Assembly: GCA_023389855.1 (NCBI GenBank)
Contig: JAEWDZ010000004.1
Coordinates: forward strand, 434,001-498,000
Length of the DNA: 64,000 nucleotides
Source: Bacteroidota bacterium
GTDB lineage: Bacteria; Bacteroidota; Bacteroidia; Bacteroidales; Porphyromonadaceae
Direction of reading: 5' to 3'
Part shown: positions 38,633-47,255 of the stretch, one piece after another
Layout of the letters: the number at the start of each line of letters is the position of its first letter
Position numbering within the stretch: the first letter of the stretch is position 1
Notes under the pieces: generated by a model
The model's database searches: none
What the model saw: the letters and a program-made list of their open reading frames with translations, nothing else
What the model was told of the DNA's origin: nothing
Translations under genes and position numbers: made by a program

Positions 38633-39688
38633 TTAGTAAATTGCTTTGGTTAGGAACAAATATACAGGGAAGTGATCGGAATAACCATCCTTCTGAAAAC
38701 GACCTCCTTGCAACATGCGGTACGGATAGCCTTTATAGTTACCATCTTGTTGTACTAGATAATCCTTCCTAAAAATATGGGCATAGTCGCCAGTCTTAGG
38801 ATCTTTTTCTAATTTGAAGGTATTCCTATCAGCTCCGAGCAGTGCACCATTTACGATCATAATATCGAAAAGGTTCCATGCATCACGGTAAGCAAGTGTC
38901 CCGAGACCTTTATTATAGATACGCAGCATAGGCGTAAAATAGTCTTTTTCGGCAAGATTATCAGGATGGTTTTTGATACCGATACCCTTTCTTACAGAGG
39001 GAGATACGGGATCGTCGTTAAGGTCGCCCATCATGATCACTTTGCTCCCTGGATGAGCGGAAAGTAGCGAGTCGGCGACATGCTTGGTAGTAAGAGCTGC
39101 CTGCATACGACGTGGAGCAGATACGGTTTCTCCTCCAGCACGACTGGGCCAGTGGCAAACAATAAAATGGAACATCTCGCCATCTATAGTGCCCGAGGCA
39201 AAAAGCACATCACGCGTAGGCCATCCATTAGGACCTAAGTCCACCTTTTTTACTCCAGAAGAGCAGAGTTTGAAGATATCTGGATTATAGATTAATGCAC
39301 AATCTATACCACGCTTATCGGGGGATTCATAATGGACAATTTGGTAGTGGTGATGAGCAATAGCAGGCTGTGTAGTCAGTGCTTCCACAACCCCTCTATT
39401 CTCTACCTCTGCAAGTCCCATGACAGCTGGACCATGGCCACCTATTTCACTAATTACTCGTGCAATATTGTGCAGTTTGCGTTCATATTTTTCCTGCGTC
39501 CATCTATTGGAACCATTCGGGGTAAATTCTATATCATTATTAGGCCCTTTCTGGGCATCAAACATATTCTCCACATTATAAAAAGCGATAGGAATGCGTA
39601 GCACCGCCTTTTGCTTCTTTTGTACTTGGCCTTGTCCTATAAGAGGAAGGGTGAGTAAAAGAAGCGTCAAAAACCAAATTTTTTTCAT
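38633..39688 (-). CDS. Exported endonuclease/exonuclease/phosphatase family protein
   Basis: A 351-residue protein with a signal peptide ending near GQGQ21, so the enzyme is secreted or periplasmic. It carries the metal-dependent phosphohydrolase fold of DNase I and inositol phosphatases: YNVENMFD (38-45), GLAEVENRG with the metal-binding glutamate (95-103), the D-L-N motif in MMGDLNDDP, and the C-terminal SDHFPVY with the catalytic Asp-His. The substrate is unknown; related Bacteroidales proteins are annotated only as endonuclease/exonuclease/phosphatase family. A -7-like TACCTTTG lies 25 bases upstream, and a strong terminator follows. Confidence 0.88.
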   Translation of the reverse strand: MKKIWFLTLLLLTLPLIGQGQVQKKQKAVLRIPIAFYNVENMFDAQKGPNNDIEFTPNGSNRWTQEKYERKLHNIARVISEIGGHGPAVMGLAEVENRGVVEALTTQPAIAHHHYQIVHYESPDKRGIDCALIYNPDIFKLCSSGVKKVDLGPNGWPTRDVLFASGTIDGEMFHFIVCHWPSRAGGETVSAPRRMQAALTTKHVADSLLSAHPGSKVIMMGDLNDDPVSPSVRKGIGIKNHPDNLAEKDYFTPMLRIYNKGLGTLAYRDAWNLFDIMIVNGALLGADRNTFKLEKDPKTGDYAHIFRKDYLVQQDGNYKGYPYRMLQGGRFQKDGYSDHFPVYLFLTKAIY

Positions 39689-39712
39689 ATCAATGAGTTT
39701 TGTTATCTACTG

Positions 39713-39720
39713 CAAAGGTA
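39713..39720 (-). promoter_or_regulatory. Possible -7 element for the EEP-family gene
   Basis: TACCTTTG on the minus strand matches TAnnTTTG and lies 25 bases before the ATG. No TTG was found at the 20-base spacing. Confidence 0.45.
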
Positions 39721-39754
39721 ATATAATTTATGCGATTAAGTGGGAAGACACAAT

Positions 39755-40537
39755 CTAATAATACATAACTTTAAAGTGATCTACATATATATGAGAATAT
39801 GAATAGTCGCTATAAGAATTGAGTGCTGCTGTAATCCTACCTGGAGGCAGCGTATCACTTAACGGTAACGTCAATTCATAAACTCCGCCTTTATATATGA
39901 GGAGTGTCTTCTCAATAGCCTCCTGATCACGGCCCTTGTATGCAAGAAGAAGCTCCGCTGGCGTACTGAGCGAATCCGTAGAAACAGAATGCAACTCCAA
40001 CGACAGTACAAACTTCCCAGAGTATATCGAATCCGCAATATTTGATGTAAAAAAAAGCTGGTCGCCGTAAGGCGAAAGCATTGCATAAGAGGGAAAAAAC
40101 TCCTCTGGTATGGTCTTCGCCACTTCTGCAAGACTGTAACTTTTGGTCAGATAATTATCCGCTGCCGAGAAAGTAGCCCCCTGCATACGTTCGAGATACT
40201 CTTTTTGCCGGAGTACTTTTTCAGATGCACGTGCAGCAAGTACCGATAATCGGTTCGCTTTGTAATGCCCGTAAAAAGCTATGATGCTATCATACTCCCC
40301 CTGCAGCAAACCGTATTTAGCAAGGATATCGTGCTGTGCTGCCAACAGCAGCGTATCATCAGGATGAAGACTCTTTTGTAGGATGGCCTTAGTACTATAA
40401 AGCTCTATCATAAGATCCACCAATTCATCTTCACTTAGCTTTCGTTCCCACTTCGAACTGCAGCCAACAGTGGATGCCATTAATAGCAAAAGTAACTGCA
40501 ACGAAGAAAAAAGTGAAAAAGACGAAAAGCGCTTCAT
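39755..40537 (-). CDS. DUF4296 domain lipoprotein
   Basis: A 260-residue lipoprotein with signal MASTVGC (Cys26). Residues about 30-135 match the DUF4296 pattern (LSEDELVDLMIELYSTKAILQKS, then ILAKYGLLQGEYDSIIAFYGHY), a small helical domain restricted to Bacteroidota. The rest is beta-rich. In this phylum the gene commonly follows lspA, as here (3 bases between them), so it may be a co-regulated lipoprotein with a role in the envelope. Its function is not known to me. Confidence 0.85.
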   Translation of the reverse strand: MKRFSSFSLFSSLQLLLLLMASTVGCSSKWERKLSEDELVDLMIELYSTKAILQKSLHPDDTLLLAAQHDILAKYGLLQGEYDSIIAFYGHYKANRLSVLAARASEKVLRQKEYLERMQGATFSAADNYLTKSYSLAEVAKTIPEEFFPSYAMLSPYGDQLFFTSNIADSIYSGKFVLSLELHSVSTDSLSTPAELLLAYKGRDQEAIEKTLLIYKGGVYELTLPLSDTLPPGRITAALNSYSDYSYSHIYVDHFKVMYY

Positions 40538-40540
40538 AGT

Positions 40541-41314
40541 TTACTTCACAGAAATGCTTTTTTTCTTTCCTATAGTATCCATGGCCATACCCAAACTTCG
40601 TACATAGAAAAGCAATAGCATTAGTACCCCTACCGTAATACAGCTATCGGCGATATTGAAAACAGGATCGAAAAAGGTAAAATGCCGGCCTCCGACAAAT
40701 GGTATCCACTGAGGTAAATAGGTATCTATCAATGGAAAATAAAGCATATCCACTACCTTACCATGAAGAAAAGGTGCATAGCCTCCTGCCGATGGGAGAA
40801 ACTCAGCCACCGGCCCCATGTAAGAACTCTCTGAAAAAAGGAGTCCATAAAAAGCGCAATCAATGATATTACCTATACCACCCGCAAAGACAAGACTAAG
40901 CGTCAAGAGAAAGCCAGTAGGAAATCGGCGCTGTCGCAGGAGATAAACGATAAAGTAGGCCAAAAGACCCATTGCCACGATACGGAAGATAGAGAGAAAT
41001 AGTTTACTACCCAATTCTATACCATAGGCCATACCTGGATTTTCGACAAAATAGATGGAAAACCAATGCGTAAGGACGATTTGCTCTCCTAAGGCCATAT
41101 GCGTCTTGACCAAATATTTGACACCTTGATCCAAGAAGAGCATACAGACTACGAAGAGGGCGACAGCCCAACTCTGTTTTCGAAGACTCTTACTACGAAT
41201 AGCAGTCATGGGCTCACCATGTAACGCACTATGAGGAAGACGCTTATGACGTCGTGCGATCTTGTCCAACTCATCATTACCACTCCGGTAAGCGGGGGTT
41301 TCATTTTTTTTCAT
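40541..41314 (-). CDS. lspA: Lipoprotein signal peptidase (signal peptidase II)
   Basis: LspA cleaves lipoprotein signal peptides before the lipidated cysteine in the inner membrane. The catalytic aspartates are Asp152 (GNIIDCAFYG) and Asp223 (FNIADSCI), and ENPGMAYGI (91-99) is the conserved N-x-G-x-A/S-F/Y region. The 257 residues exceed the usual 160-200 because of a Bacteroidota-type insertion (about 160-185) and a basic N-terminal extension of about 45 residues before the first helix. A later start at Met36 is possible and would leave 119 bases after ileS. It is the last processing step for the several lipoproteins coded in this window. Confidence 0.93.
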   Translation of the reverse strand: MKKNETPAYRSGNDELDKIARRHKRLPHSALHGEPMTAIRSKSLRKQSWAVALFVVCMLFLDQGVKYLVKTHMALGEQIVLTHWFSIYFVENPGMAYGIELGSKLFLSIFRIVAMGLLAYFIVYLLRQRRFPTGFLLTLSLVFAGGIGNIIDCAFYGLLFSESSYMGPVAEFLPSAGGYAPFLHGKVVDMLYFPLIDTYLPQWIPFVGGRHFTFFDPVFNIADSCITVGVLMLLLFYVRSLGMAMDTIGKKKSISVK

Positions 41315-41328
41315 ATGTACGACGAAGA

Positions 41329-44300
41329 CTAATGCTTGCGAATAGCTACTTGTATAGTGAATTCGTCAATTTCTAAGCGATGACCATCCTCTAGATGATC
41401 TGTTAAAGCAAGGGAATCGGCCTGTGTTTGCTCACATATGTAGGCGGTATATTGCTCTGCAGCATCGTCCATTTCTGTACCTTTGAGTAAGGATAGGTCG
41501 ATACGATCGCTTACATTGAAGCCAAGCTGCTTACGTAAGTTTTGTATACGATTTACCATCTCACGCGCTAAGCCCTCTGTACGCAAATCCTTAGTAAGAG
41601 TGATATCCAAAGCTACCGTAATAGCTCCTTCGGTAGCCACCTGCCACCCTGGTATATCTTGCACCGTAATATCTACATCGCTACGCAAAACTTCACATTT
41701 TTCACCTGCTATATCCAAGGTTAGTTTTCCCTCACGATCAAGAGTGATAATATCATTTTCCGACAGTTTTTTTATTGCCTCTGCTAAAGGCTTCATTATC
41801 TTACCAAAGCGAGGTCCTAAAGCTCGGAAGTCGGGTTTTATGTCGTGCTTCCACACAGGAGCATTGACATCGACATAATCAATTCCTTTCACATTGACCT
41901 CTGAAAGAATCCAGTGGCTTACAGACTGATAGCTTTCCTTTTCCTGTTCATCGGCCACGGGCAGCATAATCTTAGCCAGCGGATAACGAACTTTTATATT
42001 CGCAGCTCTACGCAATGCTAGTACTAGAGAAGAAACTATTTGAGCCCTCTCCATGTTCGTCTCTAGAGCAGTATTTATCAATGAAGTATCGGCTTTAGGG
42101 TAGTCCACCATATGTACGGAAGTAGCCTCGTCGATCAAGTCGCGATATAAGCGATCACTATAGAAGGGGGCCAGTGGTGCTATCAGTTGTGCTATGACCA
42201 CCAAGCATTCATATAGTGTTTGATATGCAGCGAGCTTATCGTTATTCATTTCACCACCCCAGAAACGACGTCGTGAAAGACGTACGTACCAGTTACTCAA
42301 TTGCTGAGCTAGAAATTCATCAATCCTACGGGCAGCCCGCGTAGGTTCGTAATCTTCCAATGCTTGCGTTACTTCGAGTATTAGCGTGTGTAATTTGCTT
42401 CGAATCCATCTGTCGATTTCTGGGCGTTCCTCATTAGGCAAGAGCTGCGCGGAGGCATCGAATCCATCCAGATTGGCATAAAGTGCAAAAAACTGATAGG
42501 TATTATACAGCGTACCAAAGAATTTGCGTGTAACTTCCTGGATTCCCTCAGCATCGAATTTGACATTGTCCCAAGGCTGTGCATTGGTAATGAGGTACCA
42601 ACGCAAAGGATCCGAACCATAACGACGAATAGTCTCAAAGGGGTCTACTGCATTGCCCAGTCGCTTGCTCATTTTATTGCCATTTTTGTCTTGAACTAAG
42701 CCATTGACAAGGACATTTTTGAAAGCTACTGAGCTTTTAGCCATAGTAGCAATAGCATGTAATGTATAGAACCAACCACGAGTCTGGTCTACTCCTTCAG
42801 CAATAAAATCCGCTGGAAAACTATCGCCACTCTCTACCCTTTCCTTATTTTCAAAAGGATAGTGCTCTTGCGCAAAAGGCATGGCTCCAGAGTCGAACCA
42901 GACATCGATAAGATCACTTTCTCGATACATGGGCTTCCCCTTATCACTTACCAAAACGATCTCATCGACAACAGGACGGTGGAGATCCACTTTTGCATAA
43001 TTCTCTTCACTCATATCCCCAGGTACAAAATTTGCAAAGGGATGTTTGGACATAAAACCTGCGGCAATAGACTTCTCTATTTCCTTGCATAGCTCTTCCA
43101 GTGAAGCGATGCAGACTTCTTCACTTCCATCTTCCGTACGCCATATATTGAGGGGAGTACCCCAAAAACGACTACGCGAGAGATTCCAATCCTGTAGATT
43201 CTCCAGCCATTTGCCAAAACGTCCGGCTCCAATCGCATCGGGTTTCCAATGGATAGTAGCATTGAGGGCAATCATTTGCTCGCGGACTGCTGTACTCTTG
43301 ATAAACCAGCTATTGAGAGGATAGTAAAGAATAGGCTTATCGGTGCGCCAGCAATGGGGATAGTTGTGGACATGCTTTTCAATACGAAAAGCCTTCCCTT
43401 CACCTTTGAGCATCACAGCGATTTCTACATCGAGGGGTTCTTGCTGAGGAGTGCTTTCGGAGTCGTACTCTTTCTTCACATATTTACCCGCAAAAGGAGC
43501 ATAGGCATCAGTATTAACTGATTGACTAACAAAAGAGGATGCAAGCTCCGCAATCGGAAAAAAACGTCCCTGCAGATCGACCAAAGGCCTTTCATTTCCA
43601 TCTTTATCAATCACAATTAGAGGAGCTATACCATGCTTTAGGGCAACCATACGGTCGTCCGCACCAAAAGTCGGTGCAATATGTACGATACCGGTACCAT
43701 CTTCCGTAGTAACAAAATCACCTGTTATCACCTTAAAAGCATTTCCATCGGGTGTTATCCAAGGCAAAAGTTGCTCGTAAGAGAGGCCGGCAAGTTCACT
43801 ACCTGTATAGGATCCGATTTTACGCCATGGCAGATGTTTCGTCTCTTCGGGAAGGGACGTAGGCAACGCGTCTGTGGTTTCTGCCTCTGCTGCAAAGTAT
43901 GCCGATAGTCGTGAAGTAGCCAATACTACCGTAATGGGCAGTTTAGTATATGGATTAAAACTCTCTACAGCCACATACTCAATTTTAGGTCCTACACAAA
44001 GAGCTGTATTCGAGGGCAATGTCCAAGGCGTCGTGGTCCATGCCAAAAAATAGGGCGTTCCATGACGGGTCCACTCGTCCTTAGGATCTTTTATTTTGAA
44101 CTGTGCTGTACAAACGGTATCTTTAACATCGCGATAGCAACCCGGCAAGTTGAGTTCATGACTACTAAGGCCAGTGCCAGCAGCAGGCGAATATGGCTGT
44201 ATCGTAAAGCCTTTGTATAGGTATCCTTTCTTATAAAAATCGGCCAATAACCACCATAGCGTTTCTATATATTTGGTGCTATAGGTAATATAGGGTTGTT

Positions 44301-44736
44301 CCATATCTACCCAATAGCCCATCATTTTGGTTAACTGCTCCCACTCTTGAGTATAACGCATTACCGCCTTACGGCATTCCTGATTGTATTCAGCTACGGA
44401 GATCGTTTTGCCGATATCTTCTTTGGTGATGCCAAGAGCTTTCTCCACGCCGAGTTCTACAGGTAAGCCGTGTGTATCCCAGCCTGCTTTGCGCTCCACG
44501 TAGTAGCCTTTCATGGTTTTGAAACGACAGAAAATATCTTTAAGCGAACGCGCTACCACGTGGTGGATACCAGGCATCCCATTAGCGGATGGGGGACCGT
44601 CATAAAAAACGTAGCGAGGGGCACCTGTACGCAATTCTAACGTTTTAGAAAAAAGCTGCTCACGCTCCCATTGGGCCAGCATTTCTTCGTTAATGGCCGC
44701 AAAATTTGGTTGGTTATACTCTTTATATTTTTTCAT
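41329..44736 (-). CDS. ileS: Isoleucyl-tRNA synthetase
   Basis: IleRS charges tRNA-Ile and edits misactivated valine. The 1135-residue protein is of the longer class seen in Bacteroidota and eukaryotes. The HIGH-type motif lies in DGPPSANGMPGIHH (46-59), the KMSKS motif in NGNKMSKRLGN, and WTTTPWTLPSNTALCVG belongs to the CP1 editing domain. WFDSGAMPFAQ and GVDQTRGWFYTL are typical catalytic-domain segments. The C-terminal part contains the anticodon-binding helical domain. It heads an operon with lspA and the DUF4296 gene, and has a good promoter upstream. No T-box was seen. Confidence 0.97.
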   Translation of the reverse strand: MKKYKEYNQPNFAAINEEMLAQWEREQLFSKTLELRTGAPRYVFYDGPPSANGMPGIHHVVARSLKDIFCRFKTMKGYYVERKAGWDTHGLPVELGVEKALGITKEDIGKTISVAEYNQECRKAVMRYTQEWEQLTKMMGYWVDMEQPYITYSTKYIETLWWLLADFYKKGYLYKGFTIQPYSPAAGTGLSSHELNLPGCYRDVKDTVCTAQFKIKDPKDEWTRHGTPYFLAWTTTPWTLPSNTALCVGPKIEYVAVESFNPYTKLPITVVLATSRLSAYFAAEAETTDALPTSLPEETKHLPWRKIGSYTGSELAGLSYEQLLPWITPDGNAFKVITGDFVTTEDGTGIVHIAPTFGADDRMVALKHGIAPLIVIDKDGNERPLVDLQGRFFPIAELASSFVSQSVNTDAYAPFAGKYVKKEYDSESTPQQEPLDVEIAVMLKGEGKAFRIEKHVHNYPHCWRTDKPILYYPLNSWFIKSTAVREQMIALNATIHWKPDAIGAGRFGKWLENLQDWNLSRSRFWGTPLNIWRTEDGSEEVCIASLEELCKEIEKSIAAGFMSKHPFANFVPGDMSEENYAKVDLHRPVVDEIVLVSDKGKPMYRESDLIDVWFDSGAMPFAQEHYPFENKERVESGDSFPADFIAEGVDQTRGWFYTLHAIATMAKSSVAFKNVLVNGLVQDKNGNKMSKRLGNAVDPFETIRRYGSDPLRWYLITNAQPWDNVKFDAEGIQEVTRKFFGTLYNTYQFFALYANLDGFDASAQLLPNEERPEIDRWIRSKLHTLILEVTQALEDYEPTRAARRIDEFLAQQLSNWYVRLSRRRFWGGEMNNDKLAAYQTLYECLVVIAQLIAPLAPFYSDRLYRDLIDEATSVHMVDYPKADTSLINTALETNMERAQIVSSLVLALRRAANIKVRYPLAKIMLPVADEQEKESYQSVSHWILSEVNVKGIDYVDVNAPVWKHDIKPDFRALGPRFGKIMKPLAEAIKKLSENDIITLDREGKLTLDIAGEKCEVLRSDVDITVQDIPGWQVATEGAITVALDITLTKDLRTEGLAREMVNRIQNLRKQLGFNVSDRIDLSLLKGTEMDDAAEQYTAYICEQTQADSLALTDHLEDGHRLEIDEFTIQVAIRKH

Positions 44737-44800
44737 TGTACTAAATATAGTGGCTTTTTAATGGCTTTTTCACTACTTTTTCAGGTAGATATTTTCTCTG

Positions 44801-44832
44801 CAAAGATACAGTAATTCTATCAAACCAGCAAA
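44801..44832 (-). promoter_or_regulatory. Promoter of ileS-lspA-DUF4296
   Basis: On the minus strand TTTG (44832-44829), 20 bases, TATCTTTG (44808-44801). The leader to the ATG at 44736 would be about 58 bases. Confidence 0.75.
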
Positions 44833-44960
44833 ACTTTGTTCAGAGAGTTAACCTCCGATACGCAAAAAAAAAGCATGTAAAAGAAATGTGGCACGGCAAG
44901 AGAGTTCGAAGAGAGAAGAAGAGATGAAGGCTGCAGATACACGATGGCATTCGCACGAAA

Positions 44961-45002
44961 AGGAAAAGGCTGCAAGAGGATTATTCATCCTGTTTGCAGC
45001 CT
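44961..45002 (-). terminator. Terminator of tnaA
   Basis: A 9-bp perfect stem (44967-44975 with 44994-45002) with further inner pairing (GAGGAT with ATCCTG) is followed on the minus strand by TTTTCCTTTT. Confidence 0.9.
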
Positions 45003-45026
45003 GAACACAAACGTAAAATTTCAAAT

Positions 45027-46406
45027 TTATTGTAGTTTTTCTAACTCAATGGTAAAGTGACGCATAACGGGCTGTTCACGGAGGATCTTATAGCCTCGTG
45101 TAATCTGATCCCTACGTTCATATACATTAGCTACAGCCGTAGCTATGACATCCATATGGTTATTCGTATAGGTACGGCGTGGTATCGCTAGTCGTAGCAA
45201 TTCTAAGGAAGGATACCTATTTTCTCGGGTGACAGGGTCTCTATCTGCCAGTAGGGCTCCAATCTCTACACCACGTATACCCGCCTCTAAATAAAGTTCT
45301 ATACCAAGTGTCTGCGCCACAAACTCTTCTTTAGGGACCTTATGCAAAATCTTTTTGGCATCGAGGAAGATCGCATGACCTCCTGCGGGACGCTGATAAG
45401 GAATGCCAAATTCGTCTAAACGCTGACCCAAATACTGCACCTGCTTTACACGTGTCTCCAGAGTTTCAAATTCGGTTCCTTCATCAAGACCTTGCGCCAT
45501 GGCATCGAGATCACGCCCCGATAGCCCGCCATATGTAATAAAGCCTTCGTCCATGATACCAAACATCTGACACCTGCGATAGAGTTCTTGGTCACGGAAA
45601 GCAATAAAACCGCCCATATTCACATTGGCATCCTTTTTCGCAGACATCGTCATGATATCAGCGTAGGAAAGCATTTCTTTAGTGATCTCTTTGATAGACT
45701 TGCTTTCATAACCCTTTTCACGCGTCTTAATGAAATAGGCATTTTCTGCAAAGCGCGCACCATCTATTTGCAAGAGTACGCCATATTTCTTGCACAAGTC
45801 GCTTGTCTGGCGTATGTTTTGCATTGATACAGGCTGTCCGCCGGCAGTATTATTCGTAATGGTCAGCACCACACAAGGGATTTTTTCCTTAGGGTACTTC
45901 TTTAGAGCCTCCTCAAGTTTATGCAGATCAACCTCTCCTTTGAAGTCCATCTCTTTCTGCGTATCTGCGGCTTCGTCGATTGTACAGTCAAGTGCTACCG
46001 CCTTGCGGAATTCAATATGCCCCTTGGTAGTATCGAAGTGCGAGTTACCTGGTAAAATATCCCCCTCTTTGATGATCGTAGAGTAAAGAACATTCTCGGC
46101 GGCACGTCCCTGATGCGTAGGCAGTACATAGGGAAATCCTAAAATGTCTTGTATTGCTTTCTCAAAACGATAAAAAGAAGAGGCTCCTGCATAACTTTCA
46201 TCGCCGAGCATCAATGCAGACCATTGCAGGTTGCTCATGGCTCCTGTGCCAGAGTCCGTCAGCAAATCAATAAACACCCGTTCGGCTCGTAGACCAAAGA
46301 GATTGTATTTAGCTTCTTTGATCCATTGCTCACGCTCTTCGCGCGTACTTTTTTTGATGGGTTCCACCATCTTTATGCGATAAGATTCGGAAAAAGGTAA
46401 TTCCAT
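45027..46406 (-). CDS. tnaA: Tryptophanase
   Basis: TnaA splits tryptophan into indole, pyruvate and ammonia; indole production is typical of many Porphyromonas. The start at the ATG ending at 46406 gives MELPFSESYRIKMVEPIKK, the usual N-terminus of the family, and 459 residues; the frame runs on to 46448 but that extension is unlikely. The PLP-binding lysine lies in MSAKKDANVNMGG (254-266), probably K258. DLLTDSGTGAMSN (48-60) and TNNTAGGQPVS (184-194) are further family motifs. The gene stands alone with its own terminator. No tryptophan-containing leader peptide of the TnaC type was found upstream. Confidence 0.96.
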   Translation of the reverse strand: MELPFSESYRIKMVEPIKKSTREEREQWIKEAKYNLFGLRAERVFIDLLTDSGTGAMSNLQWSALMLGDESYAGASSFYRFEKAIQDILGFPYVLPTHQGRAAENVLYSTIIKEGDILPGNSHFDTTKGHIEFRKAVALDCTIDEAADTQKEMDFKGEVDLHKLEEALKKYPKEKIPCVVLTITNNTAGGQPVSMQNIRQTSDLCKKYGVLLQIDGARFAENAYFIKTREKGYESKSIKEITKEMLSYADIMTMSAKKDANVNMGGFIAFRDQELYRRCQMFGIMDEGFITYGGLSGRDLDAMAQGLDEGTEFETLETRVKQVQYLGQRLDEFGIPYQRPAGGHAIFLDAKKILHKVPKEEFVAQTLGIELYLEAGIRGVEIGALLADRDPVTRENRYPSLELLRLAIPRRTYTNNHMDVIATAVANVYERRDQITRGYKILREQPVMRHFTIELEKLQ

Positions 46407-46514
46407 ATGGTATACAAAATCTATTTTTCTCTTTACAAGGAAAAGCAAACAAGCAATACCCCTGCTGCACGGCTATAACCCTTTGGGGGTACTCTTTCGC
46501 TTTCATTTCCAATG

Positions 46515-46522
46515 CAAAGGTA
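46515..46522 (-). promoter_or_regulatory. Possible -7 element of tnaA
   Basis: TACCTTTG on the minus strand matches TAnnTTTG. At the 20-base spacing the sequence is ATG instead of TTG. The leader to the tnaA ATG is about 100 bases. Confidence 0.4.
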
Positions 46523-47148
46523 CAAAAAATATAAACATCTTACATATAATAGAAAAATAGCAAGTAAAAAACCTTTTTCTTACAACAGGAGCATGCTTTT
46601 CACGTGCATTGAAGAACAAAATAGAAAGTATAGAACATTTCTAATCCGAAGTACTGTGCTGTAAGAGCAAATCCTCTTAATACACCAGCCTCACTATGCT
46701 TATCAAGATATACTGAAGATTTATCATGCCCTTCTATTTTTTCAACACATTCTAATTTTGTATGAGTAGTAATGATATATGAACGTAGTAGTCACCATAC
46801 TCATGTATCGCACAGTATTCCAATCATATCTGTAACGAAGAGATGCAATTCCTAGGGTATTGCGCATCAGCCTCGTAAACAGATATACATAATTTTGTTT
46901 CTCTCTATAAAGTCCGTCGACAAGCGAAGAAGAGCATCGATTTTGCCTTGTATATAATCATTGGCAGAGCTGATATTGCTATAGCAGAAAAGCCCATAGG
47001 GGAACAATTATGCAACGTCTTTACAAAGCGAGACGAAGGCGTTTTTTCGAGCTGGAATCAAAGAGAGACCTCTATAGCCGAAAAAATTCTTTGACAAATT
47101 GTTAAAGAGAGAAAGAAAGGAAGAGAATGTGGAGAAAAAAGAGCAAAT
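46523..47148. other. Gene-free region between ahpF and tnaA
   Basis: About 630 bases with no supported gene on either strand and no clear repeat. It is AT-rich and only short frames occur. It may hold regulatory DNA or the decayed remains of a gene, but nothing could be recognised. Confidence 0.5.
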
Positions 47149-47149
47149 A

Positions 47150-47182
47150 AAAAGATGAAGAGGCCCGTTTCACAACGGGCCT
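47150..47182 (-). terminator. Terminator of ahpF
   Basis: A perfect 9-bp stem (47161-47169 with 47174-47182; AGGCCCGTT and its complement) with a 4-base loop is followed on the minus strand by CTTCATCTTTTT. Confidence 0.9.
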
Positions 47183-47255
47183 GAACAATAACTTTAATAA
47201 CTATAAATTCGAATATACTGCTTCGAAGGCAGTATGGTTCATACACAAAGCATTA

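Noticed and set aside
46330..46512. Possible TnaC-like leader peptide before tnaA
   Set aside because: The only frame overlaps the tnaA start and has no tryptophan near its end, so tryptophan-sensing attenuation is not supported.
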